From assembly GCA_002483445.1 (NCBI GenBank), contig DLHY01000066.1:33262-97261 (forward strand): a stretch of DNA of 64,000 nucleotides, given 5' to 3'. Positions 26,950 through 35,264 of the stretch are shown here, piece after piece (the first letter of the stretch is position 1; each line of letters opens with the position of its first letter). The notes under the pieces were generated by a model. That model ran no database searches, was not told where the DNA came from, and saw nothing but the letters and a program-made list of their open reading frames with translations. The translations under genes and the position numbers were made by a program. The stretch comes from Blastocatellia bacterium UBA7656 (GTDB taxonomy: Bacteria > Acidobacteriota > Blastocatellia > UBA7656).

Positions 26950-28326
26950 TTATCCGCTCGTCGGCCCCGGACAGTTCGAGCCGAGTTTATTAGAGTCGCC
27001 CTCGGCCAGAGTGTTCACCAGTTCATCGTAGAAATAGTCGAGCCTTGCCGCGACAGCCGGAGCGACGCGCTTGTCGTACATCTGCCGACTGCGGTCTATG
27101 TCTTCCTTGAGCCGGTCGTAGAGATCGCGGTTGCGACGGCCTTCGGTCACTTTCTGTTCGTTGTAAAGTTTTATCTCGCTCACGAGCAATCGGGCGAACC
27201 GGCGCGCGTCGTTGTGCTGCTTTTCCTCCTCTTCGCTCATCGCGCCTTTAGTTTCGATCCTCGGCGGAGGAGTTTCCACGAGCGGCCCTGATTTGGCGAT
27301 GATCGGCGGCTCAGGCGCGGGAGGCTCGGCGGCAGGGCGGAAATATGTCGGAGAGGGAGAGGGCGGGCGCAATTCGCCTGATGATCCCGAAGGCGGGCGC
27401 AATTCGCCTGATGATCCCGAAGGCGGATGCAGTTCGCCTGATGATGAGGGCGAGCGCAACTCGCCTGACGAACTGACGCGAGGATGCAGGAGCGCTTCGG
27501 TCGAGGCGGAAAGCGGCTCGTTCAGTTTCGCTCCCGCGCTTGCGGCTGCTGTGGGCTGAGCCTCGGCCTTCGCCGCCGGCTGCGCTTCGCTGACTCTGGC
27601 TCGAAGCGATACCAACTCGACTACGATCCCTGCCGTATGCACGAGAAGTTCTATCCCCTCGACGTTGACCGACTCATCGCCGCGATCAGCAGAGTCGGCA
27701 TAAAGCAGCGCGGCGGTCTTTCGACGAACTCTCAAAGGAACGGAAAGCACCCGCTGAGGCTGAAGATTGCCCAAGCGACTGAGCAGAAGATAATTTTCGG
27801 CCTGCTCATCGGGAGAGCCATAAAATATCTGTTGGGAATTGAGAGCCGTGCGAAGAACCATGTCGGCGTCCAGAGAAAAAGAGAGTCCGCGTATGGCGTT
27901 GTTGCCGATGGTATCATCGAATCCGCGAGCGGCCCAGGCAAGCGCGTTCGATCCCTTTACGACGAACAAGACCACGCGAGGCGCGAAGCTTTCGGCTCGC
28001 GACACCAGAGTATTGAGTACCTCAGCCTGATTGCGCTGCTGATCTAATTCGACTACTGAATCTTTCAGCAAAGCGATGTCAGTGCCGAGCCGAACGCCTC
28101 GCGCGCTGGCCTCATCGATTGAAGCGCCTACTTCTGCTTCGATCTGCGCAAGCAACTGGTCAGACTCAGGCATCACGCCCGCCGCGTCTGTTTGTTCAAG
28201 CAATCGAGTGAACGACTCATTGACTTCTCGCTGCAGGCGGCTTATATCCTGTTCCAACAAGCCGAGCCGGGAACGAATCAGATGTTCAAGATGTCGTCGC
28301 AGTCGAAGTCCTCGCTCCTTTTCCAC
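26950..28326 (-). CDS. Coiled-coil/GAF-like protein with Ser-Gly-Glu-Leu repeats
   Basis: 458 residues, no signal peptide. Residues 1-110 are long charged helices (coiled coil). About 115-250 look like a GAF-type sensor domain, ending in RVLSVPLRVRRKTAALLYAD. A low-complexity linker (about 255-360) holds repeated SSGELRPPSG units, and a conserved helical C-terminus follows (ARRFARLLVSEIKLYNE... ). GTG start with AGGAGGG eight bases upstream. Probably a cytosolic signalling or scaffold protein of acidobacterial type; partner unknown. Confidence 0.65.
   Translation of the reverse strand: MEKERGLRLRRHLEHLIRSRLGLLEQDISRLQREVNESFTRLLEQTDAAGVMPESDQLLAQIEAEVGASIDEASARGVRLGTDIALLKDSVVELDQQRNQAEVLNTLVSRAESFAPRVVLFVVKGSNALAWAARGFDDTIGNNAIRGLSFSLDADMVLRTALNSQQIFYGSPDEQAENYLLLSRLGNLQPQRVLSVPLRVRRKTAALLYADSADRGDESVNVEGIELLVHTAGIVVELVSLRARVSEAQPAAKAEAQPTAAASAGAKLNEPLSASTEALLHPRVSSSGELRSPSSSGELHPPSGSSGELRPPSGSSGELRPPSPSPTYFRPAAEPPAPEPPIIAKSGPLVETPPPRIETKGAMSEEEEKQHNDARRFARLLVSEIKLYNEQKVTEGRRNRDLYDRLKEDIDRSRQMYDKRVAPAVAARLDYFYDELVNTLAEGDSNKLGSNCPGPTSG
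27355..27460. repeat. Tandem 30-bp coding repeat
   Basis: Three to four copies of a 30-bp unit containing ggcgggcgcaattcgcctga encode the SSGELRPPSG linker repeats. Two adjacent copies are identical over their whole length, which suggests recent slippage. Confidence 0.8.
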
Positions 28327-28922
28327 TAGAGTCCCTCCTGTTTTTGATTAGGATCGTTCCCTGGGGACTGAAAGGAACGCTTTTGTGGAACCTGATTATC
28401 CCGCAGCAGTTACACATTGTCAACAATCATAATCTCTGTACCCCGCGCAGGTATCTCGCAGGCTGCCTTTCAAGCGGTGAGCTATTTTACCAGAACCGAC
28501 AACAAACTCGCTGACTGGATTGATAAGAAGTCTGAGCAAGGCGGCAGAGCGATTTTTGCAGAGCCGTTTCACGGCGAACGCTGTTTCATCCTTGAAAATC
28601 AATCACTTGGAGGAAAAAGTTGTTGCATCGCCAAATAAAAAGTGGTAGAGTCCAAGCCTGTCAGCAAGCCCGTCCCCCAAAAAGGGCAAAAGCGCCCCAA
28701 AATTTGCAGATTTCTTTCGCAGGAATTTCCACTTTGGTCTCGCCTTCAGAGACCAGGATCGCTCAGTCATGACACGTCTTGAAGCTTCAACCCTGTGTGC
28801 CTTTGTCGTCTCCGCGCGAGTTTGCCCGGTCTTCCTCGTCGCGGTGTCGGGCGCGCAAAAATCAGCCGAATCGTAAGAGATTCGGCGCTTCCTCGGCTTC
28901 AAGTTCGAGAAAGAGGTGCTAA
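28327..28922. other. Large intergenic region upstream of the ftsB-like gene
   Basis: 596 bases between divergent genes. A perfect 8-bp hairpin (GCCGAATC/GATTCGGC, 28865-28886) lies about 37 bases before the TTG start of the FtsB-like gene. A weak 73-codon plus-strand frame at 28417 has no ribosome-binding site and is not called. No RNA gene recognised. Confidence 0.45.
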
Positions 28923-29288
28923 TTGAGTCAGGCAGCCAATACGATATTGATCAACCGGGTCAATTCACAATCCAAAGCGAGCGCGCTGGTGAATGTCCCT
29001 TATCATCGTCTGATAGACGCTTGCGTGTTGATGGTTTTTCTTGCGGCAGTGGCCATCTGCTCATCGGTTTATCTGCGAGGCCGCACTGAACTGAACGCGG
29101 CGATCATGAAAAACGAAACGGCTTCTCGCAAAGTCGAGGGGCTTACGGTCGAGGTTGAAAGGTTGAGGCGCGACATCGAGCGCATGAAGACTGATCCCAG
29201 AATGATCGAAACCATAGCGCGTCAGAAACTCGGCCTGGTTCTCCCCGGAGATGTTGTGATAAAAATCAAACCGGATCAATCAGACTAA
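28923..29288 (+). CDS. FtsB/DivIC-like septum formation initiator protein
   Basis: A 121-residue bitopic protein: about 28 cytoplasmic residues, one membrane span (ACVLMVFLAAVAICSSVYL), then a coiled coil (VEGLTVEVERLRRDIERMK) and a conserved end (ARQKLGLVLPGDVVIK) typical of the FtsB/DivIC family, which links the divisome subunits FtsQ and FtsL. TTG start at 28923 with AAGAGGTG about six bases upstream; no better start exists before the membrane span. Confidence 0.75.
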   Translation: MSQAANTILINRVNSQSKASALVNVPYHRLIDACVLMVFLAAVAICSSVYLRGRTELNAAIMKNETASRKVEGLTVEVERLRRDIERMKTDPRMIETIARQKLGLVLPGDVVIKIKPDQSD

Positions 29289-29418
29289 CAAAGAAAGCAG
29301 GCGACCGAACTCCCTCACCCAGTAGTTCCAAAAGCCTCAAATACTTTTTCACCATAGATGACAAGGATGCAGAAGAGATCAGTGCAGAAGTCTCTCTGCG
29401 TCCGGGTTGTCTGTGTTT

Positions 29419-30156
29419 TCATTCGCCTAAAAGTCGCGACCGCCGGGGCGCTCGTCGCAGCCCGAATTTTTCCACCGCGTGCTTTTGAATGTGCGCCATC
29501 GCTTCCGTGACCGAATCTGTTACGAGCAGCATATCGAGATCGGCTGACGAGATGGTTCCCCGCTCGACCATGCGATTGAGGAATTCGCAGAGAGGCTCGT
29601 AGTAATCCCGTCCCATCAGGACTATCGGAAAGTTCGACATCTTGCGGGTCTGAATGAGAGTCATCGCCTCGAACAACTCGTCCATAGTCCCTACGCCTCC
29701 CGGCATAACGACGAAAGCGTAAGAGTATTTGACAAGCATGATTTTGCGCACGAAGAAGTAACGGAACTCCAGCCAGCGATCAAGGTAAGGGTTGGGCTTC
29801 TGCTCCTCGGGCAAAATGATGTTGCAGCCTATGGAAAGCCCGTTGGCTTCCTTCGCGCCGCGGTTCGCGGCTTCCATAATTCCCGGCCCGCCGCCGGTCA
29901 TCACCGTAAACCCCATGTGGCTCAGGGCAGAGCCGGCCGCTCGCGCCATTTCATAATAAGGATGATCTTCCTTGAATCGCGCCGAGCCGAAAACCGTAAC
30001 ACATGGGCCGACGAAGTGAAGCGCGCGAAAGCCGCGCAGAAACTCGCGCATGATTCTCAGGAGCATCCACAACTCCCACTTGCGCGTCTGCGGGCCTTCG
30101 AGAAAAATGCGCTCATCGCGAGTTTGAGGTTTCGCAGGAACTATATCTGTCGTCAT
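29419..30156 (-). CDS. LOG-family (lysine decarboxylase-like) Rossmann protein
   Basis: 245 residues of the TIGR00730/LOG family, cytosolic phosphoribohydrolases that release cytokinin-type bases from nucleotides. The nucleotide-binding TGGGPGIMEAANRGA and the catalytic-region PGGVGTMDELFE (family consensus PGGxGTxxE) are both visible. The ATG at 30156 gives the normal N-terminus; a longer in-frame start at 30234 is not supported. True substrate unknown. Confidence 0.82.
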   Translation of the reverse strand: MTTDIVPAKPQTRDERIFLEGPQTRKWELWMLLRIMREFLRGFRALHFVGPCVTVFGSARFKEDHPYYEMARAAGSALSHMGFTVMTGGGPGIMEAANRGAKEANGLSIGCNIILPEEQKPNPYLDRWLEFRYFFVRKIMLVKYSYAFVVMPGGVGTMDELFEAMTLIQTRKMSNFPIVLMGRDYYEPLCEFLNRMVERGTISSADLDMLLVTDSVTEAMAHIQKHAVEKFGLRRAPRRSRLLGE

Positions 30157-30331
30157 CGCCTCAATACTAACTGCCGCCCGCGAACGCCCGCAAACGCGCG
30201 GTTGAAATCCGATTGCTCGCGTTATTCGTTCCACATAATGAAACAGGCCATTCGAATGTGAGCGGCAGTAATCGCGGAACCTCCATCTTCAGGTCATCGA
30301 CATAATCGTACTCCAGCTTTCATCGATCAGG

Positions 30332-30360
30332 TTGACAGAGGCAGGCATGATGTGTAAGAT
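30332..30360 (+). promoter_or_regulatory. Strong sigma70-type promoter of the nucleotide cassette
   Basis: TTGACA at 30332-30337 and TAAGAT at 30355-30360 with an optimal 17-base spacer. It drives the seven-gene operon beginning at 30393. Confidence 0.8.
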
Positions 30361-30361
30361 T

Positions 30362-30380
30362 TTCTTACCATCAGTAAGAA
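30362..30380. promoter_or_regulatory. Operator-like inverted repeat
   Basis: TTCTTAC CATCA GTAAGAA, a perfect 7-bp inverted repeat with a five-base centre, directly after the -10 box. It sits where a repressor would block transcription; the XRE protein encoded second in the operon is the natural candidate. Binding is inferred. Confidence 0.65.
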
Positions 30381-30392
30381 GGAGCTTAGATT

Positions 30393-30689
30393 ATGGCAGT
30401 GAATCGAGATGATGTTCGCAACCTTGTTACCGAAACCATTCACGAGATTTTAGGTAAGAAGGAAGGGGTCGAAATTGACGAACAAACGAATCCAATTCGT
30501 GGGCTTGGATTAGGCAGTGATGACGGCGTGGACTTCGCCTGTGGGATAAGCGAGAAGCTAAAATACGACATCCCGGATGGAATCAATCCTTTTGTGGACG
30601 ATATAAACCGTCGCCCACGTCGGGTTGGTGAAATAGTAGACCTTTTGTACAAGTTGCTCACAGCAGAAGGAGAGAAGAGCCATGTCTGA
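30393..30689 (+). CDS. Acyl-carrier-like protein, first gene of cassette
   Basis: 98 residues, acidic and helical. The segment LGLGSDDGVDFACGISEKLKY resembles the carrier-protein helix II region, where S42 would correspond to the phosphopantetheine Ser of the DSL motif (here GSD); the following KYDIPDGINPF also fits. So it may be a carrier protein, or only share the fold. AAGGAG lies before the ATG. It overlaps the XRE gene by eight bases. Low-GC codon use, like the following genes and unlike the flanking chromosome. Confidence 0.55.
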   Translation: MAVNRDDVRNLVTETIHEILGKKEGVEIDEQTNPIRGLGLGSDDGVDFACGISEKLKYDIPDGINPFVDDINRRPRRVGEIVDLLYKLLTAEGEKSHV

Positions 30690-31026
30690 TATTGATCCAA
30701 AGCGTGTTTCTATTGCAGCAAGACTTCGTGCTGCTCGTGAACAAGCTGGGCTTTCGCAGGGGCAAGTTGCGAAGATGCTTGGCCTTCAGCGACCAACGAT
30801 CTCAGAAATTGAAGCTGGACGCCGGAAGGTTTCTGCAGAGGAACTTGGCCGCTTTGCAGACATATATAATGTTAGCGTCTCGTGGTTGATGAAAGAAGAG
30901 CCTGAAATATCTGACCCAGCAGTTGAGCTAGCAGCTCGTGAATTGGCAAAGCTAAAGGAGGAGGATTTAAATACAGTCTTCAATTTACTACGGACACTGC
31001 GTAAAGCAGGAGGACCCCGGAAATGA
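30682..31026 (+). CDS. XRE-family transcriptional regulator
   Basis: 114 residues. An N-terminal Cro/CI-type HTH (about 11-66: AAREQAGLSQGQVAKMLGL, then RPTISEIEAGRRKVSAEELGRFA) is followed by a short helical tail. It is likely the repressor of this operon, acting on the inverted repeat at 30362-30380. Its stop overlaps the start of the ImmA/IrrE gene (ATGA), the classic repressor/protease pairing in mobile elements and defence islands. Confidence 0.88.
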   Translation: MSDIDPKRVSIAARLRAAREQAGLSQGQVAKMLGLQRPTISEIEAGRRKVSAEELGRFADIYNVSVSWLMKEEPEISDPAVELAARELAKLKEEDLNTVFNLLRTLRKAGGPRK

Positions 31027-31904
31027 GTAATTGGAAGGAGGTCTCCAGACAATGCTTGCGTGGTGCTTTAGAAATTCGTCGACGTGCCTTTGCAACAAAG
31101 TCGGAACCAATCTGCATTTATGATGTAGCTGAACAGGTAGGGGTGGAAGTGATCTTCCGCCCTGAAAACAGTCTCGGCGGAATGTATTCCAAAACTTCGC
31201 AAACCATCCTGGTCCCTGCCCATCGGCCTCCGGGTCGTCGGGCATTTGCCTGTGCCCACGAACTAGGACACTGGTTTTTCGGACATGGAACTACTCTTGA
31301 TGAAATAAGTGAACTAGAGCGATATCGTGAAGACACTCCTGAAGAACGATTGGCAGATACCTTCGCAAGCTATTTACTCATGCCTCCATGGGCTGTTAAC
31401 GAAGCGTTCGCGAAGAGAAATTGGAATCCATCTAATTGCACAGCAGAGCAGGCTTACACCATCGCAGGACAACTGGGAGTTGGATACGAAACCCTAGTCC
31501 AACATCTCCGCTATTCGATGCGACTTGTTTCGCCAAACCATGCAAAGCAATTGCTCAAGACTACTCCAAAGCAATTACGTTGTTCCCTCTTTGGCGGTGC
31601 TATCACAAGGCATCTTGTGATAGTCGACCGTCATTGGGTTAATGTTGCGGTCGACTTACAGGTCGGCGAGTTGGCTATTCTTCCGAGAGGCGTTGAGCTT
31701 GAAGGAAAAAGTGCGCGAGTTGTTGGTACGCATCAATTGGGCGTACTTATCGAAGGATACATACCGGGCATTACGCGGGCAGAATTACGTGATGGATCAT
31801 GGGCTACGTTCGTCCGCGTCTCTCGAAAAGACTTCATTGGCAGAAGCATATTTCGCCATTTGGAGGATCCAGATGTCGACACCATTTCCGAAAGTGATTT
31901 ATGA
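31023..31904 (+). CDS. ImmA/IrrE-family metallopeptidase
   Basis: 293 residues. The zinc-peptidase motif is H79-E80-L-G-H83 in CAHELGHWFFGH, with ADTFASYLLMP downstream, both typical of the ImmA/IrrE (COG2856) family. By analogy with ImmA/ImmR and IrrE/DdrO it should cleave the partner XRE repressor on a damage or infection signal. The C-terminal ~120 residues form an extra domain. Starts within the stop of the regulator gene; its end overlaps the next gene by 32 bases. Confidence 0.88.
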   Translation: MSNWKEVSRQCLRGALEIRRRAFATKSEPICIYDVAEQVGVEVIFRPENSLGGMYSKTSQTILVPAHRPPGRRAFACAHELGHWFFGHGTTLDEISELERYREDTPEERLADTFASYLLMPPWAVNEAFAKRNWNPSNCTAEQAYTIAGQLGVGYETLVQHLRYSMRLVSPNHAKQLLKTTPKQLRCSLFGGAITRHLVIVDRHWVNVAVDLQVGELAILPRGVELEGKSARVVGTHQLGVLIEGYIPGITRAELRDGSWATFVRVSRKDFIGRSIFRHLEDPDVDTISESDL

Positions 31905-32718
31905 AGAAAACCTCTCATACGCTTGGGGACGTGCGTTCTTGATGGCTATGAAGGGCAGAAGCAAAGATTTGCTGCCTTTAACTGTCTCCATTGGAGGTCT
32001 AGTGGAGGGCCTACCCAACGAGGATGATCGTATTCGGCAGGCATTAGATTTAGCTTTGGCGCAAAACAAGAAGTACGGTTGTGCGGTGTCAGCCATGTTG
32101 ATTTTTCCATTTAAATTCTGGAATCTGAAAGGTCGTCCTCACATTCAAGAGTTTACAGACTTGTATTTGAAAAAATATCTGCCAAGGCTGAAGGAAAGGG
32201 ACAGGCGAAATTGCTATGGAACATATTTTGAGCGAATGATAGCCTTCCAGGGATTTAAGAACAAATCTGGCAAGCTTTTGAACGAGGGTAAGAACCAGTT
32301 AGAACACATCATAAACTTGTGGCCCAAAGCTGGCGACCATTCAAGACCTAGACAGTCAGCACTGCAGGTTGCTTGTTTTGATCCAGTCAAGGATCATAAT
32401 GGGTCAGCGCTCGCAGGTTTTCCATGTCTTCAACAGGTCGGTTTTATTTATGATGACGCTGGGAATCTTGCAATAAACGCCTTCTACCCAACGCAGTATA
32501 TTTTCGACAGGGCTTATGGTAATTACTTGGGCCTATGTCATCTTGGATATTTTATGGCACATGAGCTTGGCCTCAAGTTCGTTCGCTTGAATTGTTTCAT
32601 TGGTCGCCCTGAACTAGGCAATGTTAAGAAAGGTGTTTTGCGTGAACTGATAGATGTGGTGCGTGAGACGCTTCCGGCTGATGATCTTAGCAACTGTTGC
32701 AAACATGAAAGGGGATAA
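31873..32718 (+). CDS. Divergent thymidylate-synthase-like protein (first copy)
   Basis: 281 residues. The C-terminal half has thymidylate synthase hallmarks: CYGTYFERM, RQSALQVACFDP, a candidate nucleophile C185 in GFPCLQQVGF, and FDRAYGNYLGLCHLGYFMAHELGL. The N-terminal region is short and lacks the long folate-side segment seen in the second copy at 35230. It may make dTMP, a 5-modified dUMP such as hydroxymethyl-dUMP, or act only as a nucleotide sensor. ATG at 31873 with GGAGG eight bases before; nested in the end of the peptidase gene. Confidence 0.68.
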   Translation: MSTPFPKVIYEENLSYAWGRAFLMAMKGRSKDLLPLTVSIGGLVEGLPNEDDRIRQALDLALAQNKKYGCAVSAMLIFPFKFWNLKGRPHIQEFTDLYLKKYLPRLKERDRRNCYGTYFERMIAFQGFKNKSGKLLNEGKNQLEHIINLWPKAGDHSRPRQSALQVACFDPVKDHNGSALAGFPCLQQVGFIYDDAGNLAINAFYPTQYIFDRAYGNYLGLCHLGYFMAHELGLKFVRLNCFIGRPELGNVKKGVLRELIDVVRETLPADDLSNCCKHERG

Positions 32719-32721
32719 ACT

Positions 32722-33531
32722 ATGTCTTTCTGGAGCACAGAGAAGTTACTCCAAAAGCAGCCACTGGAGAAACTGGTAGACCCTTTTGATATTCAACACG
32801 TCAACCACGGAGCTTACGAACTGTCGTTAGGCTCCGAAGCTTTCGTTACAACCGATCCGAATGGCAAGAAACAAAAGCTTGAGGCAGGCGATCAAGTTAT
32901 CATTCAACCGGGTCAGTTTGGGCTTCTCATAACTCATGAAGTTGTTTCCATCCCTGATAATGCTATTGGTTTTATTTCAATCCGGTTTGGTATTAAACGA
33001 CGTGGCCTTATCAACGTATCTGGATTTCATGTGGACCCAGGATTTACTGGACGCCTCCTGTTCTCCGTTTACAACGCTGGTAGTCAGAATATAGTTCTGT
33101 CATATAGAGACCGCGTGTTTATGCTTTGGTTCAGCGATTTGAGTCAGGCAACCAAAAATGTTTATAAAGGCAATAATTCTGGCAAGGACGGAATTACATC
33201 CGAAGATTTGATGGCTATTCAAGGAGAAGTCGTATCCCCTGCAACGCTCAAGAAGCAGATTGATGATCTGCGTAATGCACACGACCAACGTTTTATAGTA
33301 CTCGAAAAAGAAGTATCCCAATGGAAAGCCATTGCGTATAGCATCCTTATCATCTTCGTGGGGCTTATTGTTAAATACTATATTGACATTTTGCTGATGT
33401 CCTCGAAATCGCCAGTTGAAAATATTAACTCAGCAGCGCCTGCCCAAAATATTAATCGAAATGATTCCGTGACGGCTGAGAAGAATAGCAACTCAGCTAC
33501 GCCTCCAGCTAATAGCAATAGATCAAACTAG
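32722..33531 (+). CDS. Membrane-anchored dCTP deaminase/dUTPase-fold protein
   Basis: 269 residues. Residues 25-135 match the trimeric dCTP deaminase/dUTPase jelly roll: GAYELSLGS, QFGLLITHEVVSIPDNAIGF, FHVDPGFTGRLLFSVYNAG with D105. The Glu that deaminates dCTP in Dcd (in LEFYN) appears replaced (LFSVYN), so it may be a dUTPase-like or a binding-only protein. A helical stretch leads to one membrane span (about 204-227) and a polar Asn-rich tail. The membrane anchor is not normal for Dcd. Three bases after the previous gene. Confidence 0.72.
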   Translation: MSFWSTEKLLQKQPLEKLVDPFDIQHVNHGAYELSLGSEAFVTTDPNGKKQKLEAGDQVIIQPGQFGLLITHEVVSIPDNAIGFISIRFGIKRRGLINVSGFHVDPGFTGRLLFSVYNAGSQNIVLSYRDRVFMLWFSDLSQATKNVYKGNNSGKDGITSEDLMAIQGEVVSPATLKKQIDDLRNAHDQRFIVLEKEVSQWKAIAYSILIIFVGLIVKYYIDILLMSSKSPVENINSAAPAQNINRNDSVTAEKNSNSATPPANSNRSN

Positions 33532-33551
33532 AGAGTAAGGGGATAATTAGG

Positions 33552-35264
33552 ATGCCTGAGTACGGAAAGCTGTTTGTCTTTGAGGGACCAGACGATGTGG
33601 GCAAGACGACGCTTTCACGCGCTTTTGCTGAATACCTTAACCGCTCAGGTGCGGAGTGTGAACATCTCACATTTCCAGGGCAAGAATCAGGCACTCTGGG
33701 AAAGTTGGTTTACGACCTGCACCACAATCCGCGAACATTAGAGGTCGAGTCAGTCAGTCCGACAAGTCTCCAACTATTGCACATAGCCGCTCACTTGGAT
33801 GCGATTGAGTCCAAAATACTCCCAGCACTTAGGACTGGGCGAAGCGTAGTTTTAGATCGGTTCTGGTGGTCTACCTGGGTCTATGGCAAGGTCAGTGGGG
33901 CAAATCGGCAGATACTTAAAAGAATGATTGAAATGGAGCGCATTTTCTGGGAAGGCGTGCGCCCAACAATGGTTTTTCTCATACAACGAGAGGCTCCTTT
34001 CGGCGACCAATTAACGCAGCACTGGCGGCGAGTGTCTGCGGAGTACACAAAGCTCGCTGCTCGCGAGTCAGGTCGCTACCCTGTTCTCTGTATGGAAAAT
34101 GATGGGACGATAGATGAAACTCTTTCAGAAATAGTAGAAGTTTATAAGCAATCATCTGATACAAACGAGTCTGAAACAAACCCTAGTCAAAGTTACCAGG
34201 CACAACTCCCGCTCTATAGTGATCAGTCCGTCACATCTGCCCCGCTGGTCTTTAGCAAGCTTACGCCTGCCAAACCTACTGTTGTATACGACACTTACTG
34301 GCAGTTTGCTGTCGAGCGCCAAGCCATTTTTTTTCGACGTCTGTTCGGGGATGCTCCGCCTTGGACAGAAGATAGGGTGTTGGTGGAATACAAGTTTACT
34401 AATGCATATAGGGTGTTGGATCGCGTCAGCCAATATCTAATAAAGAATGTCATCTATAAGGGCGATCAGTCCCCTGAAGAAATCTTTTTCAGAATCCTAC
34501 TATTCAAGTTTTTCAATCGTATCGGAACCTGGGAATTACTAACTAATGAATTGGGAGAAATATCTTTTGCCAACTATTCCTTTGAACGCTACGACGAGAT
34601 ACTTAGCAAGGCTATTAGCAATGCGGCACGCATTTATTCTGCCGCTTACATAATGCCATCAGGCGGTCCGTCCTCTATTTACGATAAGAAGCATCGTATG
34701 CACCTCAAACTGATTGAACAAATGATGCAGGATGAAGTCCCTGCTCGCATAGCAGCCGCTCCATCGATGAGAAAAGCTTTTGAGTTGCTTCGTTCATATC
34801 CGACAATAGGGGACTTCTTAGCCTATCAGTACGTGACAGATTTAAACTACAGCAATCTTATAAACTTCAGCGAAATGGAATTCGTTGTTCCCGGTCCAGG
34901 CGCTCGCGATGGCCTCCGCAAGTGCTTCAGAGATTTCGGTGGATTGAATGAGATCGAAATCATTAAGATAGTAGCTGATAGACAGCAAGCAGAATTCGAC
35001 AGACTCGGCTTGGAGTTTCAATCTCTTTGGGGAAGGCCGTTGCAATTGATCGATTGCCAAAACCTGTTTTGTGAGGTAGACAAGTACGCCCGCGTCAAGC
35101 ACCCTGATATTTCAGGAATCACAGGGCGGACGCGGATCAAGCAAAAGTACCGAATCAACCAGGATTCGATTTCATTATGGTTCCCGCCCAAGTGGGGACT
35201 TAATGAACTTATTGCCTACGAGGATAATTATGTTTCGAGTATTTCAAGGTCAAACAGCAGATGA
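33552..35264 (+). CDS. Thymidylate-kinase-like domain fused to 5-hmdU DNA kinase-type helical domain
   Basis: 570 residues. Residues 1-205 are a thymidylate kinase-like P-loop domain (FEGPDDVGKTT at 10-20; LDRFWWSTWVYG as the DRx motif). After a polar linker, residues about 243-540 match, by recollection, the helical domain of putative DNA base hypermodification proteins (HMUDK_hel/aGPT-PPlase relatives): YWQFAVERQAIFFRRLFGD, then PPWTEDRVL, KFTNAYRVLDRVSQYLI, FFRILLFKFFNRIGTWEL. Such proteins act on 5-hydroxymethyl-dU in hypermodified phage DNA. Overlaps the next gene by 35 bases. A true dTMP kinase would not need this domain. Confidence 0.78.
   Translation: MPEYGKLFVFEGPDDVGKTTLSRAFAEYLNRSGAECEHLTFPGQESGTLGKLVYDLHHNPRTLEVESVSPTSLQLLHIAAHLDAIESKILPALRTGRSVVLDRFWWSTWVYGKVSGANRQILKRMIEMERIFWEGVRPTMVFLIQREAPFGDQLTQHWRRVSAEYTKLAARESGRYPVLCMENDGTIDETLSEIVEVYKQSSDTNESETNPSQSYQAQLPLYSDQSVTSAPLVFSKLTPAKPTVVYDTYWQFAVERQAIFFRRLFGDAPPWTEDRVLVEYKFTNAYRVLDRVSQYLIKNVIYKGDQSPEEIFFRILLFKFFNRIGTWELLTNELGEISFANYSFERYDEILSKAISNAARIYSAAYIMPSGGPSSIYDKKHRMHLKLIEQMMQDEVPARIAAAPSMRKAFELLRSYPTIGDFLAYQYVTDLNYSNLINFSEMEFVVPGPGARDGLRKCFRDFGGLNEIEIIKIVADRQQAEFDRLGLEFQSLWGRPLQLIDCQNLFCEVDKYARVKHPDISGITGRTRIKQKYRINQDSISLWFPPKWGLNELIAYEDNYVSSISRSNSR

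Noticed and set aside
28417..28638. Possible 73-residue protein in the gap before the ftsB-like gene
   Set aside because: No ribosome-binding site, mixed composition, and no partner gene; more likely noncoding.
30235..30331. 5' half of the gene truncated at 36253, left of the cassette
   Set aside because: Neither strand in this gap reads as an N-terminus matching the remnant, so the insertion model stays incomplete.
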